From contig JARGXX010000099.1 in NCBI GenBank assembly GCA_030374765.1, positions 2,170,001 through 2,234,000 of the forward strand: a stretch of DNA of 64,000 nt, written 5' to 3'. This document shows positions 28,942-41,265 of this stretch, in pieces. Source of the stretch: Agarophyton chilense. Its lineage: Eukaryota > Rhodophyta > Florideophyceae > Gracilariales > Gracilariaceae. Each line of letters opens with the position of its first letter. Positions within the stretch are counted from its first letter, which is position 1. The notes under the pieces are model-generated. The model did no database searches and was not told the origin of the DNA. It worked only from the letters and a program-made list of their open reading frames with translations. The translations under genes were made by a program, and so were the position numbers.

Positions 28942-30216
28942 ATGCGCGCGCTGGAGGCGCCGGCGCCGCCGTCGCTCCCGCGCGCGATGCGCGCGGCGCG
29001 CTCAGCAGTGCCAACGGACATGACCGTGCGTGCGCAGCGCGCCCCCGTCGACGTGTCCGTGGCGCGTGTGGACGTGCCGTTCGACATATACCATCGCTTA
29101 GTACCGCGACTGTTCACCATCGACGGCGATCCGCTTCAAAACGACGACCAAAACAATCACATGAGCTTGTGTGATGCTCCACATGCCCCCGTTGTGTGTC
29201 ACATTCAAAACTCCGTCTTCAATCGCGCCTCTTTGGCGCACGCTTTGTACGGCTTTAGCTTTCAGACCGCTGCTCATGTGCGCTGCGAGCTCACACGTCC
29301 CGCTGACGCTCCTGCTGATGCTGCCGAGGCCGCTGGCGGCCCGCGTCGCTTCGCGGAGTGGTCGATGGAGGCCGCGCAACTGCAGCGCAACCTCATCTCC
29401 TGCAACCTCGTCGCCATTGCAAACCTGCTCAACATGCCCTCCACCTGGACCTTCACCCTTCATCTTCACTCCAGTCCCTACTTTGGCTTTGCTGGCCTTG
29501 AGGCGCGCGTCGTGCTCTTCTCGCCCGAGTTCAACTTCCTGTCCTTCCATCTTCTGGGCATCTCCGACCCGCACACCGACGTTCCAAATCTCCTTCTTTT
29601 GCTGCGCACGCTGTGTCCAGACGTCCATCGCAAGCTCATGGGCGTCCAGATCCACCTCACTCACGAACAGCACCAAACCATGATTGCAGCATCCGCCTCT
29701 CGCGTCTTGGCAGCATTCTACAGGCTGGCCCCAGCAAAGCCCCTGTTTTTCACCCCGGATGTGCAGCAAGCCGTGCCCGAACCCCCCCTGCTCCCGCACC
29801 ACCTTGCCGCCCTCAGTGCTCACCAAATCAACCAACTTGTTCACCAGTACCAGCCCCGCCTGCAGCTTTCATGGACTCAGTCCCAAATCAATCAAGTTGT
29901 GCGTGATCTCTCCGCTCTTTCTCGGTCCACCCACCTTCCACCCGTTCCACAGCATGGCACCCACCTCTCTTTTGAGCGATCGTGGGCTTTTGCCCAACGT
30001 GACTACCGCCAGTTGCGCTTGTTCGTTGGCGGTTTGGCTACTGCCTTCTTGTACAAGACCCCTCAACCAGATCGCGTGAGCATCACCGCATTGGAACTCA
30101 CCTCCAAGAATGCTGCCCAAGTGTCTGTGGTTGCCGATGTCATCTTGCAAGCGCGCCAGTTTATGCAGCTTCGACGTTTTGTGTCGCCTCACTCATTTCA
30201 CCAAATGTCGCACTGA
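28942..30216 (+). CDS. Hypothetical protein, 424 residues, unrecognised
   Basis: ATG 28942 (CGTCGCCATGCGC) opens a single frame of 424 codons in a good start context. I do not recognise the family. Residues 1-45 are Ala/Arg/Pro-rich and could be a targeting sequence or disordered. The middle contains short strand-like stretches (VVCHIQNSVFNRASLAHALYG; TFTLHLHSSPYFGFAGLEAR; FNFLSFHLLG). A His/Gln/Pro-rich linker lies at about 235-320. The C-terminal region again looks folded (RQLRLFVGGLATAFLYK; ITALELTSKNAAQVSVVADVILQARQFM). No transmembrane segment or catalytic motif seen. Codon and composition resemble neighbouring host genes, supporting a real gene. It shares an intergenic region with the divergent aminotransferase. 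Confidence 0.65.
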   Translation: MRALEAPAPPSLPRAMRAARSAVPTDMTVRAQRAPVDVSVARVDVPFDIYHRLVPRLFTIDGDPLQNDDQNNHMSLCDAPHAPVVCHIQNSVFNRASLAHALYGFSFQTAAHVRCELTRPADAPADAAEAAGGPRRFAEWSMEAAQLQRNLISCNLVAIANLLNMPSTWTFTLHLHSSPYFGFAGLEARVVLFSPEFNFLSFHLLGISDPHTDVPNLLLLLRTLCPDVHRKLMGVQIHLTHEQHQTMIAASASRVLAAFYRLAPAKPLFFTPDVQQAVPEPPLLPHHLAALSAHQINQLVHQYQPRLQLSWTQSQINQVVRDLSALSRSTHLPPVPQHGTHLSFERSWAFAQRDYRQLRLFVGGLATAFLYKTPQPDRVSITALELTSKNAAQVSVVADVILQARQFMQLRRFVSPHSFHQMSH

Positions 30217-31610
30217 TCACACTGCAAGTTTTCACTTTGTACACCATCGTCGCTGCTTCCTACACGAAGTGTTGCTTCAAACACCATGACGGAGAGTCCC
30301 AATTTGAGAAAAAGCGCACTCTCAGATTCAAACGCTTCACGCACACGACTACTCTATTACAAACAATTAAGCTCAGATCCCACCAGAATCCAACGCTGCA
30401 TGGAAGGTATCGTGTCGACTCACCAGTGTTTTTTGTCTGCCTGATTGTGTATTGGTTTTCCTACTAGGGTGAGAACACTTCTTATAGCAGAAACTTTCTG
30501 CGCTTCGCTGTCCGAGAATCGGATAAGGATAAACAATTTCCCGTCTGGAACCCTTTTTCTGGTCGTTGCGCTGCATCTCTAGCCTGTTCTTCAGGCAGAC
30601 GTCTCACCCATGCTTGAGCTCAAACAGTGTAACCGCTTTTCATAAATACACTGCTTGTGGCCATTGCGCGAAGCTGTGATACACACTACGAATAACACTC
30701 AGCTCATCGCGCTTCTCGAAGAAGTCATATCACACAGTTCCCCATTACGGTTTTGAGTCAAAGCCTGGCAATTTGTTTCAAGGAAAACAGTGGTCTTCAA
30801 AAAGAGCACAGTGACAAGCCCATCTTTCGACGACGTGTTGTAACAGAAGCCGAACACACTAACCGTCCATTCACTGAATCCACAGGGCCCGAAAAGTTGG
30901 GTGGACAATTTCGTTGAAACGACTATAAAGACTCTCAAAATCACATCCCTCGCGCAAATATTCCAAAAATCGACGTTTTGGTTGCAGTAAAACTAACAAA
31001 ATCAGTGTGAAAAAAATTTCATGTAAAAATACTGTTTCAAAAACATAACCTTTATTGCATACTTTTTATTCTAACGCGAGTTCAGTAGTTCACTTTTGCT
31101 CCTTTAGGTGTAACACTTATACAATGCTTTGGCATTGATTATATAAAAGAATTGATAGCATTACTGTCAATCTTCTCCCACGCGTTGATACACTTTTTTA
31201 AATCAAAAATTATATCAAATTGCCTTTTTTGCTGTTGAGGACGTCTCACGAGAGAAGAATGTAGATTTTTAACACGCAATCTGTTTCAGATAGCTGCGTA
31301 GGTTGCACTACAATTCTGACTAGCGAACGTTAAATACACACAAAATAGACTTTTTAATTTGAATTAGTAGTCTAGTTTAGTAGACGTTCAATTAAAATGA
31401 AGCTGCTTACTAGGCGTGGTAGAGACCCACACCAAGCTCCCAGCCACTATAAAAGAGATCGGAACAAGAGAAATACCTCTCTTGTCTGACATCAATCCCC
31501 TAAACGACTGATAATCTCTTCCACAACAAATTCTCCATCATTATCACCGCCCTTCTTTTCCGTCTTGCTCCGCACCGCCGCTTTTTACGCCGATTCCGCC
31601 GATTCTGCCG
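30217..31610. other. AT-rich intergenic region with possible transposase scrap
   Basis: No supported gene. A minus-strand frame at 30699-30944 contains LFGPCGFSEW, loosely like the start of a Tc1/mariner catalytic domain. It is too short and out of order with the fragment at 31620-31971 to call. About 30960-31480 is AT-rich and nothing further is seen in it. Confidence 0.35.
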
Positions 31611-31619
31611 CGTTCTACA

Positions 31620-31971
31620 ATGCTTATATCGAATCATCTTTTGCACAACACTTGCCCATAAACCATTTGGGCCAACATTCTCCAAATGTTTTCGATAGGG
31701 TCAAAAAGCGCGTAAGTCATTCCGGAACTGACATATTTACACTATTAAACCACTGTTTCATAGAATTAGACTTACGCACAGGTGCATTCTCTGGCTGAAA
31801 AATGAATTCTTCTTCGTGCATACAGTATGCAAAAGATAGAAGATGGTGGTCTAGAACCTCAAAATACTTCCCAGAGTTCATAGTAGATTCAAGAAAAGCC
31901 ATGTCAGTTGCTCCTTTCGTAAAGATTCCAGGCCAAACCATTACTGATGCTCCTTTTGAATGCGTAGTCAC
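31620..31971 (-). pseudogene. Tc1/mariner-type DDE transposase fragment
   Basis: Minus-strand translation shows GASVMVWPGIFTKGATDMAF, then IFQPENAPVRKSN, corresponding to the GG-x-VMVWG block and the Q-x-DNAPxH block of Tc1/mariner transposases. The usual second catalytic Asp is Glu here. After an in-frame stop near 31717, a shifted frame continues with FDPIENIWRMLAQMVYG, the conserved block with the third catalytic acid. The N-terminal DNA-binding part and first Asp are missing upstream of 31971. A plain dead DNA transposon relic. Confidence 0.75.
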
Positions 31972-31989
31972 AAATTATTTCTTTTCTTT

Positions 31990-33004
31990 TGGTAGACGAT
32001 GGACTACCGCACGAAAGAACATCGCCCGAACGACCGCCGCCCTCAGATTTTTCTTTTCGCCATCTCCGAAGCCATTGCACCTACCAACCCACCCGTATTT
32101 AACAACACCTACACAAAACACTACCAATCGCCACTGCCACCACCACTACCACCAACGAAACTTCCATATCCCAGACCATTCAAACAACTTCCGGGGTCTC
32201 AAACCTCAATTTCGCTTTTGCGGCTCCAACTTCACTTCAGACAAGTAAAAAAATCACATTCGATCTGATCACTCCGACGCCAATGATCGCCGTAAAAAGT
32301 ACGCCATCCGCACTCCGTCCTTTAATCGACATATTGTATATGAGCCCGCCCCGCCACCCTCAGGTCCAATTTCCTCCAATTCTGTCGTCGTCATGAGGCG
32401 CTGCCCGTGCGATGTTTGTGGCCAACCCTTTTCCACAACCAGCATTCGTAACCAAAACGTCAGAAAAACCCATCAAAGTGATCTTTCGAACAAAGGAATT
32501 CATCCCAAAACAATTGTAAAGAATAGGTATACTAGTATCCGCGATAGAAAAGGACGATCGCTTAGGGATTCTTTGCGAACAGATAACGAAGGAGTTCGGC
32601 GGAAAGATCAAATGGCCCGATATGTTTATGGAAACGGTAACAATGTACGCGGCGGTTTGGGAGATTATAATCGCGGACCCGATGGACAGTTAAACGAGAG
32701 AAAGAGACCTGGGGAGCATGGGCGCGACAGCGGACCTTACATTTGCGTTTCATTGTGTTGTAATCGTGCGTGATGTATGTCAGGGTGCTTGGGATACTTC
32801 GGAGTTGGCGACGACGGTGTCGGGGGTGGTTGGTGTGTTGCTATGTGGAGAAGCGTGGTACGCATTTGGTGGAAGACGCGAGACTGAATTGGACAAAGTA
32901 CTAACTTTTGTATGTCATAATATGCTTTGAATTTGTGAATTTTTTCAGGGACAATGATTTTGGTTGGAAATGGTGTGGACGGTGTGGGTTGTGTTTGTTG
33001 TACG
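31990..33004. other. Spacer before element A, no supported gene
   Basis: A frame at 32393-32773 starts MRRCPCDVCGQPF and carries a CX2C pair, but it has no complete zinc-finger pattern and loses coding character. It could be a repeat relic. The last five bases (33005-33009, ATTGT) are the element A target duplication. Confidence 0.4.
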
Positions 33005-33009
33005 ATTGT

Positions 33010-33924
33010 TGTAGAGCAACGCCCAGTTAGGGGATACTTGAAGATGCAACTCATACAATGAGGATTGAACCCTCCGAGGGTTATGACTATGATCCCCTCT
33101 AAGGTGTGCTGAGGTGGCACTGTTTTCTGGTTAGAATTCGCCCATAAGGGAAGATTCGGATGGCCCATGGTTGGATTGGCCCCGTGATACACGTGGCTTA
33201 ATTTTGGCACCGATTTTCGGATATTTGTTAGAACGTTGGACTTTTGGGCCCTGACAGTGGGATCTCCACGTGTATGGCCCTGAGCAGGTGTGCACTACTG
33301 TAGAGTTTAGTTAGTGGGCCCTACTTAGGGAGATGAGATCGGACAGTCCGAAGCTCAGAGTAAATGGTAACCAAGGTTGGTCTTCGATACCTTTAGAGGT
33401 TCTTCGTCGCCATCGTTTCGGCCTTACAACCCGGAACGGGCTCTGGTTAGCAACGCCTGCGTAGGGACACGACTCCACTTGGACAGTGCCCAAGTTTGGG
33501 TTCCGTGCAACCACCCCCTTGGGACCGCTCAGACGACCTGCGTGCACGATACCCCGTGGGGGTTCTGCTTACTTGTTGCGTGCTTTTTGTGTTTCCTTTC
33601 GAGGACAGGTTTTCGCCCCTGTATTGGGTTTCTTTTGTTGTTTCGCCCCTTTTCTGGTTCTCGGGTCCGGTGCCTGTTAGTGCCCGACCCTCGCCCCTTT
33701 TTTCCTCTTCGCCGGATTTTCCCCCATTCTTTGGGATACCCAGACCCATTCCCGACCCAACGGTTTCTACCCCTCACCTCCGTCGGTACTGCCGGAATCC
33801 CCCGTGGGAGTTACACCCCACACTACGGGTGGAACGGAGGGCTCTGTCTCTGAGTCTGCCTCCCCCCGGGAGCAAGGCTTCGAACACCTTGAGAGCACTT
33901 CCCGTCGCCGGGTTTTGCTCCACA
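33010..33924 (+). repeat. Element A 5' LTR (915 bp)
   Basis: Pairs with 43846-44760 at identical length. Ends CCACA. A candidate primer site follows, starting TGGTCCCCCGAAC at 33927; the tRNA was not identified. Confidence 0.93.
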
Positions 33925-34152
33925 AGTGGTCCCCCGAACTTAGAATCCGTTCTCGAACTTTTGGGTTGGTCATCCACGTGTTGGAATATCTCTTGGAAGA
34001 GGAAGCACCGTCGTGAAGATTTGTTGTAGTGGTCCCCTTTGGAAAGGGTGGAATTGGTTTTTATTTTTGTTTTGTGTTACGTCATCCGTTCTCCGGGAAT
34101 CTCGTGATCGAATTTCATCGTTACCCCGAATCGTCGGTGTCGTTTCTGCAGC

Positions 34153-36183
34153 ATGCCGCCGCCTACCCGTGGTTCCAGGACTGGATCGAACCGTCAAGCG
34201 GATTCAGTGCCCCCGGCCCCGCCTAGGCCGAGGAGCTCAATTCCCGAAGGTCGGAACGATTCCGGTATCGATCCGGACACTCGGAGAGCACCCTCAGTGG
34301 TTTCAGGTCCTCGAGAGGTCGTGGCTGTGGGCCCAGCTCCAGTGGTGGAGACCCCCTCAGCAGCACCCCGAAGTCGGGGCGACCCTGAATTACAGCGCCT
34401 GGAGACTCGAATCGATATCGCCAACGCGGCTCACGTCGAGCTCCTTCAGGAGGTTACTACCCTCCGCCTCAAGGTGGAGGATGCCCCGGTGCGGGGAGTC
34501 GCCGATGACCTTCGTACCCTGAGGAGGGATGTGAACTCCCTTTTGGAAAGCTTTGGTACCCCTGGGGTCTTTATCCAGGAGTACCGGAGCCTCGTGGAGG
34601 AACACCGCGTGCAAGCGGAACGCTTCCGAGCTCGGCTGGACACCCTCGAGGCCATTATCCGTATGGACGGAGACACAGAAGCCTCGAAGGATAAACCCGA
34701 CGTTTCGGAAGACGAAGAACACCGCTCTGCTAAACGGGACCGCCGCAAGTCCAAGAAGAGGGTTCACCTCCAAGAGGATATATCGGATTCCGATCCCAAT
34801 CGCTCGTCATCGAGTTCGTCCTCCGAATCTTCGGATAGTGAAGATGGACGCCGGTCATCCCGGGCGACTCGGTCGAAGGCTACTTACACCTCTCAAGGGG
34901 CAATCCGTACCCGGAAGAAGGGTAGGAAACACCTTGGATTAAGGGAGCTGAAGCCGACGAATCCTCTCTATCGGAAGCTGCTATCGTACCGCTATTACCG
35001 GTTGGATAACCCTTCCGGAGATCGAACATCCCGCGGAACGGGTAAGGTCAAGGACTACATCAAAAGGCTGAGCATCACCCTACAGAAGAGGGAGTTCACA
35101 GGAACAGACCCAATTCTGGTGCTCGATTTCCTTGCGAGGTTCGTCCAGGAGGCTGACATCCTCGGTATGAGTGAAGCGCAAGCGTATCTTGCATTACCCT
35201 ATTTCTTAAAGGGGATGGCTGAAGACCAGTTCAACTCCGTCCGTGGATCATCCCGAGCCTCGGAAGGGGGAGTCACGTGCTGGCCCGAAGCGGTGCAGTA
35301 CCTCTTGAGGTCATACGCTACTGGAAATGCGATTCAGGAAGCAATCCTTGCATTAAGAGATACGCGGCAGAAGCCAATGGAAACCGAAACGGTGTATTCA
35401 ACTCGCTTGAATAAAGCGTTTCACCGATGCGGGAAGGTATTCCCCGCCTACGAGAGATGCACCATGTTTGTGGATGGTTTGGACCCCTCGATAAGGGCAT
35501 TGGTTGCCCGACATCGGGAAGAGAAGCGCAAGCTGACCTACTTCGAACTGGTTCAGTACGCCCAGACTGAGGGGGATACTCTCCGTGCCCGGCAGAACCG
35601 AAAGACTCGGCCGACACGTGCACTCCTCGCCGATGGAGGTAACTCGTCTTTGTCACTCGCAGGAGGCCCTGCCCCTGTGAAGGTCAATGATAACATTCAC
35701 TTCATGGGAAGTAACCCCGAATCTATGGGTACGTCTGAGTTGCCGTCGACATCCGCTCCGACTACGGATGAAGACCCTGCGCTCTATACCCAAGGACGGA
35801 GGGTGCCAGCCGCATCGCTACCTTTTGCGAATACCACTGCTCGGTTCTCTCGCCCTGGATGGAGGGATACAGCACCACGTCGCGTGGATTCACGTCCACA
35901 ACCGAACCCAGCAGAGCTGATTTGCTATTTGTGTTACCTCCGTGGTCACAAAGCACCAGACTGCACATTTCCCCTGCGGGAGGGCTCACGAATTATCGCT
36001 CAGTACGAGGCTCTGACCCCTGAGGAGAAAGCTCGAGTCCCGAGTGGGTCCTATGAAGAACAAAGGATACTCCGAGCTCACCTTGCTGACAGGGATACAG
36101 AACTTGTACCCGCGAACGGGGAACAACCGGTCCCCTTCGAGGCAGCTGCACCGAATTCGGTGGGGTCCGCTTCGAAAAACTAA
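34153..36183 (+). CDS. Element A gag
   Basis: 676 residues from ATG 34153. Pro/Ser-rich N-terminus, a helical segment (about 80-170), a Ser/Asp/Glu-rich stretch with Arg/Lys clusters (about 180-250), then a capsid-like region (YRYYRLDNPSGDRT through ILVLDFLARFVQEADILGM and CWPEAVQYLLRSYA). A CX2CX4HX4C zinc knuckle (CYLCYLRGHKAPDC) lies near residue 590. Clearly homologous to element B gag in the same order. Structural precursor of the virus-like particle. Confidence 0.88.
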   Translation: MPPPTRGSRTGSNRQADSVPPAPPRPRSSIPEGRNDSGIDPDTRRAPSVVSGPREVVAVGPAPVVETPSAAPRSRGDPELQRLETRIDIANAAHVELLQEVTTLRLKVEDAPVRGVADDLRTLRRDVNSLLESFGTPGVFIQEYRSLVEEHRVQAERFRARLDTLEAIIRMDGDTEASKDKPDVSEDEEHRSAKRDRRKSKKRVHLQEDISDSDPNRSSSSSSSESSDSEDGRRSSRATRSKATYTSQGAIRTRKKGRKHLGLRELKPTNPLYRKLLSYRYYRLDNPSGDRTSRGTGKVKDYIKRLSITLQKREFTGTDPILVLDFLARFVQEADILGMSEAQAYLALPYFLKGMAEDQFNSVRGSSRASEGGVTCWPEAVQYLLRSYATGNAIQEAILALRDTRQKPMETETVYSTRLNKAFHRCGKVFPAYERCTMFVDGLDPSIRALVARHREEKRKLTYFELVQYAQTEGDTLRARQNRKTRPTRALLADGGNSSLSLAGGPAPVKVNDNIHFMGSNPESMGTSELPSTSAPTTDEDPALYTQGRRVPAASLPFANTTARFSRPGWRDTAPRRVDSRPQPNPAELICYLCYLRGHKAPDCTFPLREGSRIIAQYEALTPEEKARVPSGSYEEQRILRAHLADRDTELVPANGEQPVPFEAAAPNSVGSASKN

Positions 36184-36189
36184 ACTTGG

Positions 36190-39100
36190 GAGTCTCCCCT
36201 GCGGGAGGGGCGTCTTCTACGTCGGAGTTGAAGACGCCCGAGGCGCTCCAGCTTCGCTCCCCAGCTGTGACTATACTTTCAAGGAGAACGGCTGACACCG
36301 ACGTTAACTCGGGATACTTTAGTGTCCTCCGTCGCCCGTGGATACGGTCCCGTAATCTCCGTATTCCGGATCGAGTTATGGTAATTGCCAAGCGGAATTA
36401 TAAAGTATTCGCCGACTTCGGCCTGTCCAACCAGTTTATGGTTCGTCAAATATCTGTCCTGGATACAGGAGCCGCTCCTAACTTAATTCATGTTGAATTG
36501 TTACCCCCGCTGCTCCGGGTCCAAGTTCGTACCGGTCCACGTTTGGATATCGCCGATGCGAACAACATCCCGCTACGGACACTGGGTACAATTTCCCTCA
36601 CGGTGAGGTTAGGCTCCTATCTCGTTCAGCTAGATTTTATTGTATGCAAGTCACTTGCAGCACCAGTCATACTGGGTTGTGACTTTTGCGACCGCTTCGT
36701 GGAAGCCATCCGTTCTCGGAATAGAACTGTGGAACTCGAAGACGGGTCTACGATCCCAATCGTTCGTAAACCCTTACAGGGAGCAGCGCGAACACGCGTT
36801 CCTCTCCCTGTCGCGCAGGAATCTGTGAAGAAGGACCCGGTGTCTACACGGGTAAAGGTTGCGAAGTCAGTGGCTATCCCGCCAGAAATCCAGGTTTGGG
36901 TCACAGTTGTTACCAAGCAAATTGGTGTGCATGTGGTACAACCGAACCCGTCTCTGTATACGCGGCGTCAACTCGCCCTTGCGAATGGGGTTGTCTCCGT
37001 GGAACCGGATAAACCTTTCAAGGTTTTGGTAGCCAACTTTGGAAAGACAACGCAGCATTTGGTCAAACACCAGATCCTGGGTTCTGTTCTTCCACACCCG
37101 CATGCTGTCGTACCTACAAAGATCTCTATCGCAGAGGTCCTTGGTGTGGCGGACCCTAAGGAGGGGGAGGACACTGCCGAAATCGCGGAAGACGGTGAGC
37201 ATACGACTGCAGCTCCACACGCTGAACACTTTAAACCTCAGGAGGTTACGGCCCCTATCACAGGAGCAGACCAGATGGATCCTGTTCAGAAATTGGAGAA
37301 ATGGGATCTCAACCATGTACCCGCATCTCATCGGGAGAAGCTGAGGCATGCTTCGTGAATTTACCCCCATGTGGAATGGTTCCCTTGGAACTATTGGGAT
37401 TACAGAACACCGCATCGACTTGTTACCGAACACTCGGCCTATTGCCCAACACCCTTACAGGGCTGGACCGAAAGCTCGGGAAGAGGAGAAATCTCAGGTG
37501 GAGAAGATGCTTAAAACGGGCGTAATTGAACCTGCCCAGTCCGCTTGGGCCTCACCAGTGGTGTTAGTTCCGAAACCGGATGGATCGTGGCGTTTCTGCA
37601 TCGATTACAGACGCCTGAACGAGGTAACCATTAAGGATGTGTACCCGATCCCTCGGATGGACGAATACATCGACTCCCTTGGGAGCGCTACTGTTTTCTC
37701 TACCCCGACGCCAATTCGGGCTACTGTCAAGTCCCTATTAGGGAGGAAGATCGAGACAAAACGGCTTTCGTGTGTCATCAAGGGCTTTTCCGATTCCGGA
37801 GGATGCCTTTTGGGTTGACAAATGCCCCCGCAACGTTTCAACGGGCGATAGACATTCTGTTGGCTCCCTTCAAGTGGAGGACGTGTCTAGTGTATTTAGA
37901 CGACATTATTGTCTTCTCCAACAACCTGGATGACCACCTCAAACACGTCAGGGACGTAATGAAGATACTCCGCAACGCGGGAATCACCTTGAAACTCAAG
38001 AAATGCGAGTTTTTCACCGAGTCGGATAAATATCTGGGTCATATCATCCGTCCCGGACAGCTTTCAATCTATGAAGTACGAGTGAAATCCTTGAAGGAAG
38101 CAAAACACCCGAAAACTCAAACGGAGTTGCGATCCTTCTTAGGTCTGTGTAACGTGTATCGCCGATTCGTCCCGAACATTGCGGATATTGCCACCCCCCT
38201 CAACAGGCTCCTGACGAAGGGACAACCAGTTGAACTGGAACCTTTTGGCGACGCGGAAGCGTCTGCCTTCACGGCACTGATGAATGCCGTAACATCACCG
38301 CCAATCTTGGCTCTACCCAATCCTGGGCTCCCTTACGAAGTGGACACCGATGCTAGTGCAAACCAAGTAGGGTGTGCACTGTTCCAATCCTCTGAGGATG
38401 GTGAACGTCACCCTATTGGGTACTGGTCACGTTCCCTGAATGTCCATGAAAGGAACTACTCGGTCTCCGAGAAGGAATGTTTAGCCGTTGTGTGGGCCTT
38501 AGCTACACTTCGCCCCTATCTGATGGGTACTCGTTTCAAAGTCCATACGGACCACGCATGCTTGCGTGGGCTCCTGGAGATCTCCGAACCCTCGGGCCGC
38601 CTTATGCGCTGGCGTCTCCGACTGTCGGAATTCGACTTTGAGATCCTGTACAAGAAAGGGGAGCTGAATACTCAGGCTGATGGACTATCCCGCTTGGAAA
38701 CCACAGCGAAAACGGAACCCTACGAGGACGATGACATCCCATGCTTTATGGTATCGGACCTCGAGGGATGAGCTCAACCGCTGACGGATGATGTTTGTGA
38801 CGATATACTCGTCAACGAGAGTCTGGATTCGCCGACCGGCTCTTTTATACCTATCTCTCCAGAGGAGATGATACGCGAGCAACAGCTAGACCCATTCTGT
38901 ACACGGATTCGGGCTCGCCTCAACGGAGGATTTCAGTTACCTTTCGAGGACGACGATCAGGGTTACCTAATCAGGACCGTTGGACCTCGCCCGAGGATAG
39001 TGGTGCCGCACACCCTACAACAGAGGGTATTACACCTCACTCACTATGTGAAGGTTGGCGCCCACCCCGGGGGAAGAAAACTGTACCTCACGTTGAGAAG

Positions 39101-40590
39101 GGACTTTTACTGGCCGGCAATGGCATTCGATTGTTACGCCGTCAGACGGGCCTGCGCCAATTGCGCCAAGAATGACGTCAAACTTCGGAAGCACTCTAAG
39201 AAGTTGACGCTGTTCCCGGCACGGGCTCCACTCGAATTCGTGGCCATAGACATCCTAGGGGAGTTTATCAGGACGCCCCGAGGTCATCGGTATCTGCTTG
39301 TCATTTCTGACAGATTCTCTAAGTTAACGAGAACTGTGCCGCTGAAGCGGATCACCGCCTCTACCGTCGCGCAAGCGTTCGTGACCCATTGGGTGTTCGT
39401 ATATGGACCGCCGGTGCAGTTGTTATCCGACAACGGAGGGCAATTCGCATCAAAGTTCTTTCAGGATGTATGTCGAATCCTTGATGTAAGGAATTTATTT
39501 GTTACTACGTATCACCCTCAGGGGAATGGCCAGGTGGAGAGGTTTAACCGCACGATACTCAACGCTTTGAGATCGTATGTTGCGGATCACCCCAAAAATT
39601 GGGACTTGTACACAGACGCTATCACGTATGCATACAACACCCAGGTACATCGGGTTACATCGTTATCCCCATTCGAACTGGTACTGTCGAGGACACCGCC
39701 GCCGGTCGCCATTGAGGCTCAACCGACGCTGTCGACGTACCCGTCACCGGGATTGTACCCAGAAGCCTGGAAGGAGTGGCTTACGAAGATGATGCCGATA
39801 GCCCGGAAAGCAATGGACAAAGCTCAACGCGCCTACACGAAGGACTTTGAAAATTGGGTTCGCAAACCTCTACCTCAGGTGAAGCCCGACGACTTCGTCT
39901 TCCTTCGAAAGGAATACTACAATCCTGAAAAGGAACGTAGGCCCAAGCTTTCGCCAATTGTGGACGGACCCTATCGTGTGGTTTCTGTAGACCCGGACAC
40001 GGTGGTATTGGATATCGCTAACCGCCACGAACGGATCTCCAGGGACCGCATCACACGAGCGCCCAACCCAAATGTGGAAGTGGTGTCGGCACCAACGCCC
40101 TCCACAGGGGATGATTCAACGGAAGTTAACCCGTCAGGCGGAGATTCGAACACCCGCCCCGTTATACTTCCGCACCCGGAACGTGGTTTAACCGACCTAC
40201 CGAAAACTTCGGATACTCCCGAACCTGGGCCCGCTCCCTCAAGGGCCCAGCCAACGAACTCTTACAGAGTTACTCCCCCACTGAAGGTAATCAAGCCTCC
40301 TGGCTCTCCGCCTAAGGAGGGGGAGGAGGACTTAGTTCCTTCGCAGGACGATGCTTCGGCGTCAGCCAGTCGCCCTAACAGGGAATCTAGTTCTCACAGT
40401 GAGACGGCGAGCCCGACCGAGCCGGCGACAGAGAAGTCACAACCCCAGCGTATGGGTAGCGACATCACCGCCGACCCAGCCGAGCACGACGTCAGAAAAG
40501 ATGACGAAAACCCTCCTAGGGAGATTTGTGTGGAGAACTCCGCACCCGGAACGCCTACAGAGGCGACGATCACCCACCGCTGTGGATGAG
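36190..40590 (+). pseudogene. Element A pol region: protease, RT, RNase H, integrase
   Basis: Ty3/gypsy order. Aspartic protease (VLDTGAAPNLI near 36460); reverse transcriptase (ILVPK-type start near 37560, YLDDIIVF near 37890); RNase H (DTDASANQVG near 38345 and HTDHACLRG near 38550). Integrase has a zinc finger (H...H, CANCAKN near 39160) and a core with FVAIDILGEF (about 39240), LLSDNGGQF (about 39425) and the E-containing GNGQVERFNR block (about 39525). A long linker follows before the chromodomain. Several breaks; fossil. Confidence 0.85.
36194..36207 (+). promoter_or_regulatory. Hairpin at the gag-pol junction of element A
   Basis: CTCCCCTGCGGGAG folds as a perfect 5-bp stem with a 4-nt loop. 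The equivalent position of element B has the same stem with a different loop (48961-48974). Its location at the gag-pol junction makes a recoding or RNA-structure role possible. Confidence 0.4.
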
Positions 40591-41265
40591 ACTCTGAGGT
40601 GTCGCACACTCAAACCCCGCTTTCTCGGGAACGAGCTGTGTCAGCGGACCCGCACGGGGAAGATCTCGACGACGAGGTTGACCAAATTTGGCTCTCCGTT
40701 ATGGAATGAGAATAGGAACTCCTATGGAGACACTGGAACCCTCAGAAATGGGAAAGAAATGAGTGAGACCCGTCGGGGAAAGCTCAGGAGAGTGCTAGCG
40801 CGTGTCGAAAGCACCACCTCACATCCACTTGTGGAGTGGCAACCGGCGCCCGCGCATTTATGTGGCACACGTCGAATGGCACCGAGCCAATCAAAAGGCT
40901 CTCACGACCAACCGTCGCGCAAACCGCCTCCGTCGCACGGCGCGTTGCACAAGAGCAACCTTCGTCCCCGTAGCTCGGGTTGACGTTGAAGTCTTACCCC
41001 ACTGAGATTGGAGACACTACCGCGTCGCGGTTTCTCAACCGTCACGGAATCTAGGAACAACGTTGTTATCGGGAAGATCTCAGCTTTAAGAAGAACCCAA
41101 AACTGGGCCGTTTTGACTCCGTAGACGGAAGTTACAGCGTAGCCCACAGGCCACTTGGCGCCGTTTGGACGAAGTGCTGAGACCCGCTCGCAACAAGGAA
41201 AAGAACCCACCGGGGTGTGTCTAGACCCTACGTTGACACCCTAAAGGGAACTAGAGCGTTCCAAG

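Noticed and set aside
28460-29014. Long minus-strand frame upstream of the orphan gene, with repeated Ser-Pro-Gln-Ala-Gln-Val
   Set aside because: It is the read-out of the 14-bp minisatellite plus GC-rich promoter DNA; no motif and overlapping two divergent starts.
30699-30944. Second Tc1/mariner fragment
   Set aside because: One short GPxGF-like block only; position is out of order with the clear fragment at 31620-31971.
32393-32773. Frame starting with a CX2C pair, possible zinc-finger protein
   Set aside because: No complete C2H2 or CCHC pattern and no family resemblance beyond the first 20 residues.
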